Source: Ignatzschineria cameli | GTDB lineage: Bacteria; Pseudomonadota; Gammaproteobacteria; Cardiobacteriales; Wohlfahrtiimonadaceae | Length of the DNA: 64,000 nt | Assembly (NCBI RefSeq): GCF_003121895.1 | Contig: NZ_QEWW01000001.1 | Span: 186,001 to 250,000 of the forward strand | Reading direction: 5' to 3' | Shown here: in pieces, positions 29,506 to 38,329 of the stretch | Numbering within the stretch: the stretch's first letter is position 1 | How the letters are laid out: every line of letters starts with the position of its first letter | Notes under the pieces: generated by a model | The model's input: the letters and a program-made list of their open reading frames with translations, nothing else | What the model was told of the DNA's origin: nothing | Database searches by the model: none | Made by a program: the position numbers and the translations under genes

Positions 29506-29538
29506 TTCTATTAAAAGTCTATTAAAAGTCTATTAAAA
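29506..29538 (+). repeat. 11-bp tandem repeat upstream of the YccA gene
   Basis: TCTATTAAAAG occurs three times in perfect tandem in the 383-bp spacer between divergent lptD and yccA. No other gene is visible in that spacer. Confidence 0.9.
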
Positions 29539-29715
29539 GTATTTTGCGGACTCACCTTAATTCTTTTTAAGCCGCTAATCTTTATTCTATTGGATTGAAG
29601 CTTTTCAGAAAGAGATAGTGCATAGGAGCCCTTAAGTTTAGTAACATTCGTTCATTCTGACACATATCGGTCATTGAAAAGATCGATCTAATAGTAACCC
29701 TTAGGAGTTAATTAG

Positions 29716-30405
29716 ATGAATAACTATTATCAAACAGATGCCTATACAGGTGTGCAACGTGAAGGGATGCATAAAGTATTGCGTCAAGCATATACTTTAG
29801 TGGCGCTTTCATTGATCCCAACAATTATTGGTGCTTTTATCTCTGTACAGACCAATGTTGTTCTCAATTTAATGGTTTCAAGCCCCATTATCTTCTTTAT
29901 CGGTTTTATGGTGGCGTTTTACGGTCTCTCTTTTGCGATTGAGGCGAATAAGACATCGGTGACTGGTTTAGTATTGATGTTTGTATTTACCTTCTTGATG
30001 GGAATGATGTTAGGTCCTCTCTTAACATTGGCGCTTAAGTCTACTAATGGCTGGCAATATATTGGTATTGCGGCTGGTGGAACGGCGGGTCTCTTCTTGG
30101 TTTTAGCTATTTTAGGTGGCGATAAGACTAAGGATTTCTCACCGATTGGTAAATATGTAGGTGCATTAGGAATTGTGATGATTATCACTATTGCGCTTAA
30201 CTTCCTCTTCTTAAAAATGCCGATGATTAACTTGATTCTATCGATGTTAATTATCCCATTCTCAGGTGCAATTATCTTATGGCGCGTCAATAGCGTTGTA
30301 AGAGGTGGGGAAGATAACTACATTAGTGTGGCATTAGATATCTATATTGCACTCTATAATATCTTCTCAAGCTTGCTCCGTCTTATTCTTGCGAGCAATG
30401 ATTAA
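29716..30405 (+). CDS. yccA: Bax-inhibitor-1/YccA family membrane protein
   Basis: 229 residues with about seven membrane helices and the GLSFAIEANKTS and MGMMLGP segments typical of the family. YccA of E. coli interacts with the FtsH protease and SecY. The start follows TTAGGAGTT. It is a single-gene unit ended by a strong terminator. Confidence 0.88.
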   Translation: MNNYYQTDAYTGVQREGMHKVLRQAYTLVALSLIPTIIGAFISVQTNVVLNLMVSSPIIFFIGFMVAFYGLSFAIEANKTSVTGLVLMFVFTFLMGMMLGPLLTLALKSTNGWQYIGIAAGGTAGLFLVLAILGGDKTKDFSPIGKYVGALGIVMIITIALNFLFLKMPMINLILSMLIIPFSGAIILWRVNSVVRGGEDNYISVALDIYIALYNIFSSLLRLILASND

Positions 30406-30486
30406 TCATTGAGAGTTGATCGAAGAATCAATCGAGAATCAATTTAAAATTAATTTGTTGGTCAGTTGACTAGTTAATTTAAAGAG

Positions 30487-30522
30487 AAGGCGCTTATTTT
30501 AAATAAATAGGCGCCTTTTTTA
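30487..30522 (+). terminator. Rho-independent terminator of yccA
   Basis: AAGGCGC (30487-30493) and GCGCCTT (30511-30517), with inner pairing TTATTT/AAATAA, are followed by a run of Ts. Confidence 0.88.
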
Positions 30523-30659
30523 TTCTCCATTTCAATTCCTACAGTTTCGCTACTCTCCTCTTTGAGAGGGAGTGATGCAGATTGGGCAATTCTCTTTCTG
30601 CTAGAGTTTCCCCCTTAAGATCGATATGATAGAGCTTACAGTTGAGCAGTGAGGATGTG

Positions 30660-31379
30660 ATGATTCAAAATCGGAAAGATCAAATATTGAAAGCATTAGA
30701 GAATTTCTATATCTCGCCCCTTACAGAGATAAGCGCAGAGATAGAGATTTTAAAGCGAGTGATCGCTAAGCGCCCATTTCGGGTTCAGATTGCAATGCCA
30801 GCAAGTTGGAAAATGGCGCGTTATCTGCCCACGACAATGAATTTGACTCATGATGAAGCATTGGCTCGACTACAACTATTTGTTGATTACTTTTCAGGAA
30901 GTAAAAGATCGGTATTTGATCATCAATCCTCTTTGAATACAGGCTCTTCTTTTCCCTATTTTGAGTGGCGTGATGGCGCCGTTTTGCAGGGGATCAATGC
31001 ATTATTAGGTGAGTTGCGGCTTATCTATCTCTATCGCGGGAATGAGGATGCGGCGTTAGAGTTTTTTACCTTTTTACAAGAGATCAATCTCTTTTCGCAA
31101 CTAGTTGTTGTGGGAAGTGCGTTAACAGAGAATATTGAATCCTTCTTAAGAGGGGAGAAGATCACGATCATTAACGATATTGAAGAGACTTTTTGGGATC
31201 CTTTGGTGAAGAATCGCTCTTTACCGCAGTTGAGTCTGACGACATTTTTTCACACTTCTACAGACCTTTTGTTAATGAGTGCGAAAGGGTGCTATCTAAA
31301 GAGCTACTCTCGAACTGAGTTTATGAAGCAATATGAGCAGATTCAGCAAGAGTATTTCGTTGATCTGCCTATTCGTTAA
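30660..31379 (+). CDS. Hypothetical cytoplasmic protein
   Basis: 239 residues from ATG 30660, which has GAGGAT directly upstream (earlier TTG/GTG codons are possible). No signal peptide or membrane helix. The middle has an alternating strand/helix pattern and several conserved-looking aromatic blocks, but no family is recognised. It lies between yccA and the convergent dprA. Confidence 0.65.
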   Translation: MIQNRKDQILKALENFYISPLTEISAEIEILKRVIAKRPFRVQIAMPASWKMARYLPTTMNLTHDEALARLQLFVDYFSGSKRSVFDHQSSLNTGSSFPYFEWRDGAVLQGINALLGELRLIYLYRGNEDAALEFFTFLQEINLFSQLVVVGSALTENIESFLRGEKITIINDIEETFWDPLVKNRSLPQLSLTTFFHTSTDLLLMSAKGCYLKSYSRTEFMKQYEQIQQEYFVDLPIR

Positions 31380-31563
31380 GTTAATTATGTTTGAGTATTG
31401 AGATCCATCAACGCGCATCGCTACGTTATCTCTTCACTTATTGATTAGACTTACTCTGTCTATTTTGTCTCTTTACTCTTCAATCCTATCTAAATTTTAT
31501 TTAAATTTTATCTAAACCCTATCTATTATTAATGGTCAGGTTTACTCTACTAATCTGTGCGAT

Positions 31564-32742
31564 TTAACCTCTTCTTTGTTGATAAATTCCTTGATCAGAG
31601 GTGATCACACCCTCAATCTCAAGCATCATTAGATCTGTGGTGATCTCTGCTGCACCTTTATTGAGAAGTTCAACTAACTGGTTGATCGATTTAGGCGCGG
31701 CTAGAAGCTGATAGAGTTCATATTGAGGATGCTCTTTTGGTAATTCTGCTACTGCCGGAGCTTTAGGCACTCTTTTCTCAATTTTTTGACGCGGCTTATC
31801 GGGGCGACGTTTCTCATTTGTTGATCTCTCCTCAAAAGTAAGATCGAGAGAGGTTTGAGGTGATGAAGGATGGGGATCAACCCAACCGGTGAGGATAGAG
31901 CGAATATCATGGGTTGATTCTACTAAGGTTGCGCCCTCACGAATCAATTGATGGCACCCGCGCGATTGTGGCGAATGAATAGAGCCTGGGATGGTAAAGA
32001 GATCTCGATTCTCCTCCATGCTGATTCTTGCTGTGATCAGTGAGCCTGATTTTTTCGCAGCTTCTACGACTAAAGTGCCCAGCGATAATCCAGCAATAAT
32101 GCGATTTCTTCGAGGAAAATTTTGAGGTTTTGCCGGCATATGGAGCGGATACTCACTAATAATAGTGCCGCCATACTCAATAATCGCCTCACTTAATGGG
32201 AGATGGTTTTTAGGGTAGATCTCATTTAAACCTGTTCCTAACACAGCAATTGTCGGAGCTTGCTGTTCTACGGCAGCTTTATGAGCAATATAATCGATGC
32301 CGAGGGCTAAACCGCTTGTAACAGTCAGCCCTGCGGCAGTTAGCTCTGCTGCAAAGAGTTTGGCATTGTAACTTCCTTCTTGCGTCGGTTTTCGTGTTCC
32401 AACAATTGCTATCTGTGGGGCTGAAAGTAGCTGGATTGATCCCTTTACAAAGAGGATTGCCGGAGGGTCGAAGATCTCTTTTAAAAGTGGCGGATAAGAT
32501 TCACTTTCAAGATGTAAAATTGCGTGATTAGGCGCTTCGGCCCAATTGAGCGCGGCTTCTATCTTGTCGGAGAGATCATAATTGTTAGGGTGCCTGACAG
32601 AGCTCGGAACTCCTGCTTCCTGCCAAGCAAGTTGATCTGCTTCTAATACTTTATCGATAGTGCCAAAATAGTTGAGAAGTTGCTGAAAGCGTCTTGCCCC
32701 AATATTGGGCGTATAGTAGAGCGTAAGCCAATCTTGTAACAT
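31564..32742 (-). CDS. dprA: DNA-processing protein DprA
   Basis: Loads RecA onto single-stranded DNA entering the cell during natural transformation. 392 residues: N-terminal helical part, Rossmann-like domain with GTRKPTQEG, SGLALGIDYIAHKAA and GTGLNEIYPKNH, a Pro/Lys-rich linker, and a C-terminal winged helix (about 335-390). No smf-topA-type neighbours are present; bcp is divergent. Presence of dprA makes competence plausible. Confidence 0.94.
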   Translation of the reverse strand: MLQDWLTLYYTPNIGARRFQQLLNYFGTIDKVLEADQLAWQEAGVPSSVRHPNNYDLSDKIEAALNWAEAPNHAILHLESESYPPLLKEIFDPPAILFVKGSIQLLSAPQIAIVGTRKPTQEGSYNAKLFAAELTAAGLTVTSGLALGIDYIAHKAAVEQQAPTIAVLGTGLNEIYPKNHLPLSEAIIEYGGTIISEYPLHMPAKPQNFPRRNRIIAGLSLGTLVVEAAKKSGSLITARISMEENRDLFTIPGSIHSPQSRGCHQLIREGATLVESTHDIRSILTGWVDPHPSSPQTSLDLTFEERSTNEKRRPDKPRQKIEKRVPKAPAVAELPKEHPQYELYQLLAAPKSINQLVELLNKGAAEITTDLMMLEIEGVITSDQGIYQQRRG

Positions 32743-32889
32743 CTGATTTAATCCTTGTTATCCTCACCTTTCACTCGATCCACTCAATCGCTATTCATGT
32801 TATATTGAAGAACGATGGAGAGATCGATTTGAAAAGATCTCTTAAGCCGATAATCGATAACCTATAACCATAAGTAATGGAGTTTTAGA

Positions 32890-33360
32890 ATGGGAAATAT
32901 GATTGAGAAAGTAGCAACAGAAGTCTTATCAACAGCATACGAAACACAAACAGAGCCATTGCAGCTCGATGAATTGAAAGAGCGTTATATTGTGCTCTTT
33001 TTCTATCCGAAAGATAATACCCCAGGTTGTAGCAATGAGGTGCAAGACTTTAACCAGCATCTCTCAGATTTTGCCGCACTAGATTGTGCTGTTGTCGGTG
33101 CCTCTCGAGATAGTAAAAACTCTCACATTAAATTTGCCGATAAGTTTGAACTGAAGTTTCCACTTCTGTCAGATCCGGAAGAGTCACTTTGCCGAGCATT
33201 TGATGTGATTAAGGAGAAGAAGATGTTTGGTAAGGTTGGAATGGGAATTGAGCGTAGTACCTTTATTTTCGATAAAACGGGAAAAATTCTTCATGAGTGG
33301 CGTAAGGTGAAGGTTCCTGGTCATGTAGAAGAGGTCTTGGAGACGCTAAAATCGCTTTAG
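32890..33360 (+). CDS. bcp: Bcp-type peroxiredoxin
   Basis: 156-residue thiol peroxidase. The peroxidatic Cys is in FFYPKDNTPGCSNEV. The resolving Cys found five residues later in E. coli Bcp is absent (Gln here), so it must use another Cys (LDCAVV or LCRAFD) or an external thiol. The start ATG at 32890 follows GGAG by about 8 nt. It is divergent from dprA. Confidence 0.9.
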   Translation: MGNMIEKVATEVLSTAYETQTEPLQLDELKERYIVLFFYPKDNTPGCSNEVQDFNQHLSDFAALDCAVVGASRDSKNSHIKFADKFELKFPLLSDPEESLCRAFDVIKEKKMFGKVGMGIERSTFIFDKTGKILHEWRKVKVPGHVEEVLETLKSL

Positions 33361-33461
33361 AATCAAAGGTTACTGTTTTTGTTGTTAAAAGCTTTTAATA
33401 GCTTTTAATGGTATTCCAACAATAATTATTGTCATAATGACTCTAACTATAGATAATGAAA

Positions 33462-33485
33462 AGCCCTCAGTATTGACTGAGGGCT
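33462..33485. terminator. Bidirectional terminator between bcp and hemJ
   Basis: A perfect 9-bp stem AGCCCTCAG / CTGAGGGCT with a 6-nt loop. The minus strand has the better T tail (TTTTC), serving hemJ; bcp runs into it from the other side. Confidence 0.8.
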
Positions 33486-33568
33486 CTCTATTTGTGCTCA
33501 AAAGTTTGTATAACGCTCTATGCTATTCTCTATAAGAATATAAGAGGCTTATATGCACGCGTGTTATT

Positions 33569-34006
33569 TTAGAAATGAATAAGTGGGATTGCTTTTAAGA
33601 TCACAAGGAAGACCACTAAGACTAAAATTACACTAGGGATCTCATTGAAGTAACGATAAAATTTATGTGAATGGCGGTTTTTGTCATGACGGAAGATCAA
33701 GACATAGCGATAACAGTAGTAGTGGTAGATCAGCAGTAGAAAGACAAGTGTCAATTTAAAATGAAACCAACCCATCTTGAGAAGCGCCGGATTTTTCATA
33801 ATAAGAATCAACCCAAAGATCACAGTTAGCGCACCGCCGATGTTAGTCATGATCATCAATTTTTTCTCCATCACCTTAAAGGTCTCGCTAGTGGCGGGAT
33901 TACTGTTAGATGCATGATAGACAAAAATTCTAGGAAGATAGAAGAGGCCTGCGAACCAGGTGACCATAAAGATAATATGTAATGCTTTGTAGACAAGATA
34001 TGACAT
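33569..34006 (-). CDS. hemJ: Protoporphyrinogen IX oxidase, HemJ type
   Basis: 145-residue inner-membrane protein with four hydrophobic segments. The N-terminal block KALHIIFMVTWFAGLFYLPR with conserved His near residue 9 and the VYHA segment are diagnostic of HemJ, the oxygen-independent alternative to HemG/HemY in haem synthesis. It is a single-gene unit. Confidence 0.88.
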   Translation of the reverse strand: MSYLVYKALHIIFMVTWFAGLFYLPRIFVYHASNSNPATSETFKVMEKKLMIMTNIGGALTVIFGLILIMKNPALLKMGWFHFKLTLVFLLLIYHYYCYRYVLIFRHDKNRHSHKFYRYFNEIPSVILVLVVFLVILKAIPLIHF

Positions 34007-34296
34007 AAAATTTTATAACCTTATTAGTGTGGGATTTAATTTAACTTAATTTGTGATTTGATTTGACTGAACTTTAATATTTAAAGTATCTTTAAGAGAT
34101 TTTGTATTATCCGCTTCTGATCACTGATAGAGCGGATATTTATAGAATCGATTATAGCAGAGTTTAGGATGCGCTATCGAGAAAGCGCACTGCATTCAAA
34201 AGATAAGAATCAGCCACTCTCGATCTTGTGTAAAAGGCTTATTTTAGCGATAATGACCGGCATTGATAACTTTAGATCTTCAACAAAGGACTTTAT

Positions 34297-35517
34297 ATGG
34301 TTTTTACCATCAAAAGACGCCCCACAAGTCAGGTGATGGTGGGAAATATTGGTATCGGCTCAGATTATCCCATCAGAGTTCAATCGATGACCAATACAAA
34401 TACAGAAGATGTTGCGACAACAGTGGCGCAGATTATTGAGCTAGCAGATGCTGGCTCTGAGCTTGTTCGTGTTACGGTTAATACCGAGCTAGCGGCAAAG
34501 GCAGTTCCCCATATTGTTGAGCAGTTAAGAGTTGCAGGATACGATACTCCCATCGTGGGCGATTTTCATTTCAATGGGCATCGTCTTTTACAGGCTGAGC
34601 CAGAATGTGCTAAAGCGTTGGCAAAATTACGAATTAATCCGGGCAATGTCGGGCGTGGAGCACGAAAAGATGAACAATTTAGTGCAATTATTGAAGAGGC
34701 GCTTAAACACCAAAAGCCGGTTAGGATCGGAGTTAACTGGGGAAGTTTAGATCCCGAGGTACTAAAGCGCCTATGGGATGAGAATCTTAAAAAGGCGTCC
34801 CCTTTAACAAATGATGAGTTGATGTGCGAAGCAATGATTGTCTCGGCACTGGAGAGCATCAGTTTTGCTAAAGAAATCGGAATGACGGATGAGGATATTA
34901 TCCTCTCCGTGAAGGTAAGTCAGAGTCAACAGCTGATCAAAGTCTATCGTGATATTGCACCGTTAACGAATGTACCACTCCATCTTGGTTTAACAGAAGC
35001 AGGAATGGGAATGAAGGGAACTGTAGCCTCCACGGCGGCATTGGCAGTATTACTTCAGGAAGGAATTGGTGATACAATCCGCATCTCTTTAACGCCAGAA
35101 CCGAATGCTTCCCGAACAGAAGAGGTATTAGTTGGGCGTGAGATTTTGCAGAGTTTACAGATTCGTGCTTTCACTCCAAAAGTGGTGGCATGTCCAGGAT
35201 GTGGTAGAACCAGCAGTGATGCATTCCAACATTTAGCGCAAGATATTCAATCCTACATCGACAACAATATGCCAACGTGGAAGACCCAATATGAAGGGGT
35301 TGAAAAAATGGTGGTGGCGGTGATGGGTTGTATTGTCAATGGCCCTGGAGAATCTAAAATGGCCAATATTGGTATTAGCTTGCCGGGAAATGGTGAGCGG
35401 CCTGTTGCGCCTGTCTATATTGATGGTGAGCGATCAGTGACCTTAAAAGGGGAGCAGATTGCTCAAGAATTTAAACAGATCATAAACGAATATATTAATG
35501 AGAAATATCGAAAATAG
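34297..35517 (+). CDS. ispG: 4-hydroxy-3-methylbut-2-enyl diphosphate synthase
   Basis: Fe-S enzyme of the MEP isoprenoid pathway. 406 residues: TIM barrel at the N-terminus ([21 protein letters not shown]), then the iron-sulfur ligands in [12 protein letters not shown] and CIVNGPGE. The last 20 bp overlap the start of trmB, implying translational coupling. Confidence 0.96.
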   Translation: MVFTIKRRPTSQVMVGNIGIGSDYPIRVQSMTNTNTEDVATTVAQIIELADAGSELVRVTVNTELAAKAVPHIVEQLRVAGYDTPIVGDFHFNGHRLLQAEPECAKALAKLRINPGNVGRGARKDEQFSAIIEEALKHQKPVRIGVNWGSLDPEVLKRLWDENLKKASPLTNDELMCEAMIVSALESISFAKEIGMTDEDIILSVKVSQSQQLIKVYRDIAPLTNVPLHLGLTEAGMGMKGTVASTAALAVLLQEGIGDTIRISLTPEPNASRTEEVLVGREILQSLQIRAFTPKVVACPGCGRTSSDAFQHLAQDIQSYIDNNMPTWKTQYEGVEKMVVAVMGCIVNGPGESKMANIGISLPGNGERPVAPVYIDGERSVTLKGEQIAQEFKQIINEYINEKYRK

Positions 35518-36322
35518 TCACGAGAAGAGTCACGAGAAGAGTAAGGAACAGCATTTAGAAAAGCGCCACGAAAAAGATTGCGAAGGTGTTTCTGAGAGTA
35601 GTGAAGCTGCTTGCGAAGAAGCGCATAAAGAACCAGATAAAAATTCGGCGCGTCCATTACGTACGGTTCGTTCATTTGTAAAGCGAGAAGGGCGACTCAC
35701 TAAGGGGCAGGAGCGTATTTTAGCGGAGAGCCCTTATCTACTTCCTCATACTATTGTTAATGAAGTATGGGATCTTGATCAGATTTTTGGACGTCATAAT
35801 AGCGCGCGTACGTTGGAGATCGGCTTCGGTGATGGTGCTTCTCTCTCAAAGATGGCAGAAAATGAGCCTGAACGTGACTTTTTAGGAATAGAAGTTCATC
35901 GTCCCGGCGTTGGTCGCTTACTTTTAGATGTTGAAGAGAAGGGCTTGAGTAATATTCGAGTGATCGATTATGATGCGGTTCATATCTTAAAGCATGCAAT
36001 TGCTGATGAATCACTCGATTGTGTTCAGATCTTCTTCCCAGATCCTTGGCATAAGAAAAAACATCATAAACGTCGTATTATTCAACCGGCATTTGTAGCA
36101 CTGATAGCCCAGAAGCTTCGTCCCGGCGGTCGACTCTGCTTAGCAACCGATTGGGAGCCCTATGCTGAGCATATGATGGAGGTGATGTTAGCCGCTCCTG
36201 ATTATGTCAATAGTGTAGAGGGATTTGTAGAGAATCCCACCCATAGAATGCCGACAAAATTTGAGGCGCGTGGTCGTCGTTTAGGTCATGGCGTTTGGGA
36301 TCTGCTCTTTCTTAAAAAGTAG
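35498..36322 (+). CDS. trmB: tRNA (guanine-N7-)-methyltransferase
   Basis: Makes m7G46 in tRNA using SAM. The catalytic domain begins around residue 55 ([16 protein letters not shown]); SAM-binding [10 protein letters not shown] and the substrate loop [15 protein letters not shown] are clear. An extra ~50-residue N-terminal segment is very charged, with His-Glu-Lys-Ser repeats. The ATG at 35498 lies inside ispG; an internal start is conceivable, but no better one is seen. Confidence 0.94.
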   Translation: MRNIENSHEKSHEKSKEQHLEKRHEKDCEGVSESSEAACEEAHKEPDKNSARPLRTVRSFVKREGRLTKGQERILAESPYLLPHTIVNEVWDLDQIFGRHNSARTLEIGFGDGASLSKMAENEPERDFLGIEVHRPGVGRLLLDVEEKGLSNIRVIDYDAVHILKHAIADESLDCVQIFFPDPWHKKKHHKRRIIQPAFVALIAQKLRPGGRLCLATDWEPYAEHMMEVMLAAPDYVNSVEGFVENPTHRMPTKFEARGRRLGHGVWDLLFLKK

Positions 36323-36380
36323 AAAATAGATAGCTAAGACTTAAGATTCAAGATCCAAGGTTCAAGACCCAATATTCAAG

Positions 36381-36398
36381 GCTAAGGCTAAGGCTAAG
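36381..36398. repeat. 6-bp tandem repeat upstream of arsB
   Basis: GCTAAG is repeated three times, next to looser TTCAAGA-like repeats, in the 190-bp spacer after trmB. Confidence 0.8.
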
Positions 36399-36514
36399 GC
36401 TCAGGACTTAAGTCTTAAGATGTAAAGTCGAGCAGTAGGACTGATATTAAAATTAAAAATTAAGAGTAAAATGAGAGATAGGAAGAGAGCGGAAAATAGT
36501 GAGGAGCGCAGACC

Positions 36515-37816
36515 ATGGTTGATAGTGCGATGATTCTTGCTCTCTCCATCTTTATCATCACAATGACATTGGTGATTTGGCAACCTAGAGGCTTAGGGAT
36601 TGGCTATGGCGCCTCATTCGGGGCTATTTTAGCTTTAGTGAGTGGCGCAATCGCTTTTTCCGATATCCTTATCGTCTGGGGAATTATCTGGAATGCTGTT
36701 TTAACATTTATTGCGATCATTATCATTAGTATTATTTTAGATAAGGCTAACTTCTTTCAATGGGCAGCTCTTCATATTACCCGATTAGGAGCTGGTAGTG
36801 GCTTAAAGCTCTTCTTCTTGATGATGCTGTTAGGTGCATTGATTTCAGCTTTTTTTGCTAATGATGGTGCGGCTCTTATTTTAACGCCGATTGTGATGGC
36901 GATTCTTATTAAATCAGGGGTTAGTCGCGCATCAACATTAGCGTTTGTTATGGGGGCGGGGTTTATTGCCGATACGGCAAGTCTCCCATTTACTGTCTCT
37001 AATCTCGTTAATATAGTCTCTGCTGATTACTATCAGATCTCATTTGGACGCTATGCTTCTGTAATGGTTCCGGTCAATATTGTCTCTATCTTGATGACGC
37101 TTCTAGTGTTGGGGCTCTTCTATCGTAGAGAGATTCAATTTCGGTATCAGATGACAGAAGTAGAGCAATCTCCGAGTACTGTTATTCAGGATAAAAAGCT
37201 ATTTTGGGCAGGTTGGTTGACTCTTTTCCTTCTCTTAATCGGCTTCTTTATCTCCGATTACTATAAGATTCCACTTAGTGTTATCGCCGGCGCTGGCGCA
37301 CTTTTTCTTCTCTATATTGCTGGAAAACGGGGAGTAATAGCACCGAAGGCTGCTCTCCGTTTAGCGCCTTGGCAGATTGTTCTCTTCTCATTGGGAATGT
37401 ATCTAGTTGTTTTTGGTCTAAGAAACGCAGGTTTGATCAACTATCTGGTAGCACTTCTGAATCAGCTAGTGGAGAGAGGTATCTGGAGCGCAACTGTAGG
37501 AACGGGAGTTCTCTCGGCACTGCTCTCTTCAGTGATGAATAATTTGCCTACCGTTTTGATTGGTGTTCTCTCGATCGATAGTTCCATTGCGACAGGGGTG
37601 ACGAAGGAGGCGATGATCTATGCCAATGTGATCGGTAGTGATTTAGGACCTAAAATTACCCCGATTGGAAGTTTAGCGACGCTACTATGGCTCCATGTTT
37701 TAAGCCAAAAAAACTTAAAGATCACCTGGGGATACTACTTTAAAGTAGGAATAGTTTTGACCTTGCCAGTACTACTTGTGACGCTCTTGGCGCTTGCTAT
37801 TCGGCTGACATGGTAA
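36515..37816 (+). CDS. arsB: Arsenite efflux pump ArsB
   Basis: 433-residue, about 12-helix antiporter. [41 protein letters not shown] and [19 protein letters not shown] match the E. coli ArsB pattern closely. No arsR, arsC or arsA is nearby, so it is an orphan. The ATG has GAGGAG upstream. Its 3' end overlaps the convergent greB gene by 20 bp. Confidence 0.92.
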   Translation: MVDSAMILALSIFIITMTLVIWQPRGLGIGYGASFGAILALVSGAIAFSDILIVWGIIWNAVLTFIAIIIISIILDKANFFQWAALHITRLGAGSGLKLFFLMMLLGALISAFFANDGAALILTPIVMAILIKSGVSRASTLAFVMGAGFIADTASLPFTVSNLVNIVSADYYQISFGRYASVMVPVNIVSILMTLLVLGLFYRREIQFRYQMTEVEQSPSTVIQDKKLFWAGWLTLFLLLIGFFISDYYKIPLSVIAGAGALFLLYIAGKRGVIAPKAALRLAPWQIVLFSLGMYLVVFGLRNAGLINYLVALLNQLVERGIWSATVGTGVLSALLSSVMNNLPTVLIGVLSIDSSIATGVTKEAMIYANVIGSDLGPKITPIGSLATLLWLHVLSQKNLKITWGYYFKVGIVLTLPVLLVTLLALAIRLTW

Positions 37817-38318
37817 CCGCGGGGATCTTATCTGCCACCGCTTCTGGTGTTCCATAGAAGATATCCTCAATATACCAACGTTTTGAAATATGCTCTGTTT
37901 TAACAAATAGCTCATCATCGATCTCTTTACCTAAACACGCTTTTGCAATAGGGGAGTTAACCGATGAGTAATCTTTGTGGTGAGCAATCTCATCAGCGCC
38001 GACAATCCGAAAGAAGAGGCGATTCTCCTCGTCATCAACCAATGTAACCCAAGCACCGAAGTAGACCTTTCCTTCCTGTTGTGGAGAGTAGGGAACAGGG
38101 CGAAGAACTTCAAGGCGCTTTCTAAGATGGCGTACGCGACGATCGATCTCGCGCAATTTCTGCTTGTTGAATTGATAATCTGCATTTTCTGAGCGATCGC
38201 CTAATCCTGCAGCCCATGTCACTTTCTGAGTGATTTCTGGGCGCTCAATTCGCCAAAGATAGTCGAGCTCTTTCTGTAAGATCTCCATTCCTTCTTGTGT
38301 GATTAAGTTGATAGCCAT
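37797..38318 (-). CDS. greB: Transcription elongation factor GreB
   Basis: Rescues backtracked RNA polymerase by stimulating transcript cleavage. 173 residues: N-terminal coiled coil with the acidic tip block [13 protein letters not shown], then the FKBP-like domain ([15 protein letters not shown]). It starts 11 nt after the stop of the helicase-like gene, so the two form an operon. Confidence 0.95.
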   Translation of the reverse strand: MAINLITQEGMEILQKELDYLWRIERPEITQKVTWAAGLGDRSENADYQFNKQKLREIDRRVRHLRKRLEVLRPVPYSPQQEGKVYFGAWVTLVDDEENRLFFRIVGADEIAHHKDYSSVNSPIAKACLGKEIDDELFVKTEHISKRWYIEDIFYGTPEAVADKIPAVTMSAE

Positions 38319-38329
38319 TCTTAAAACCT

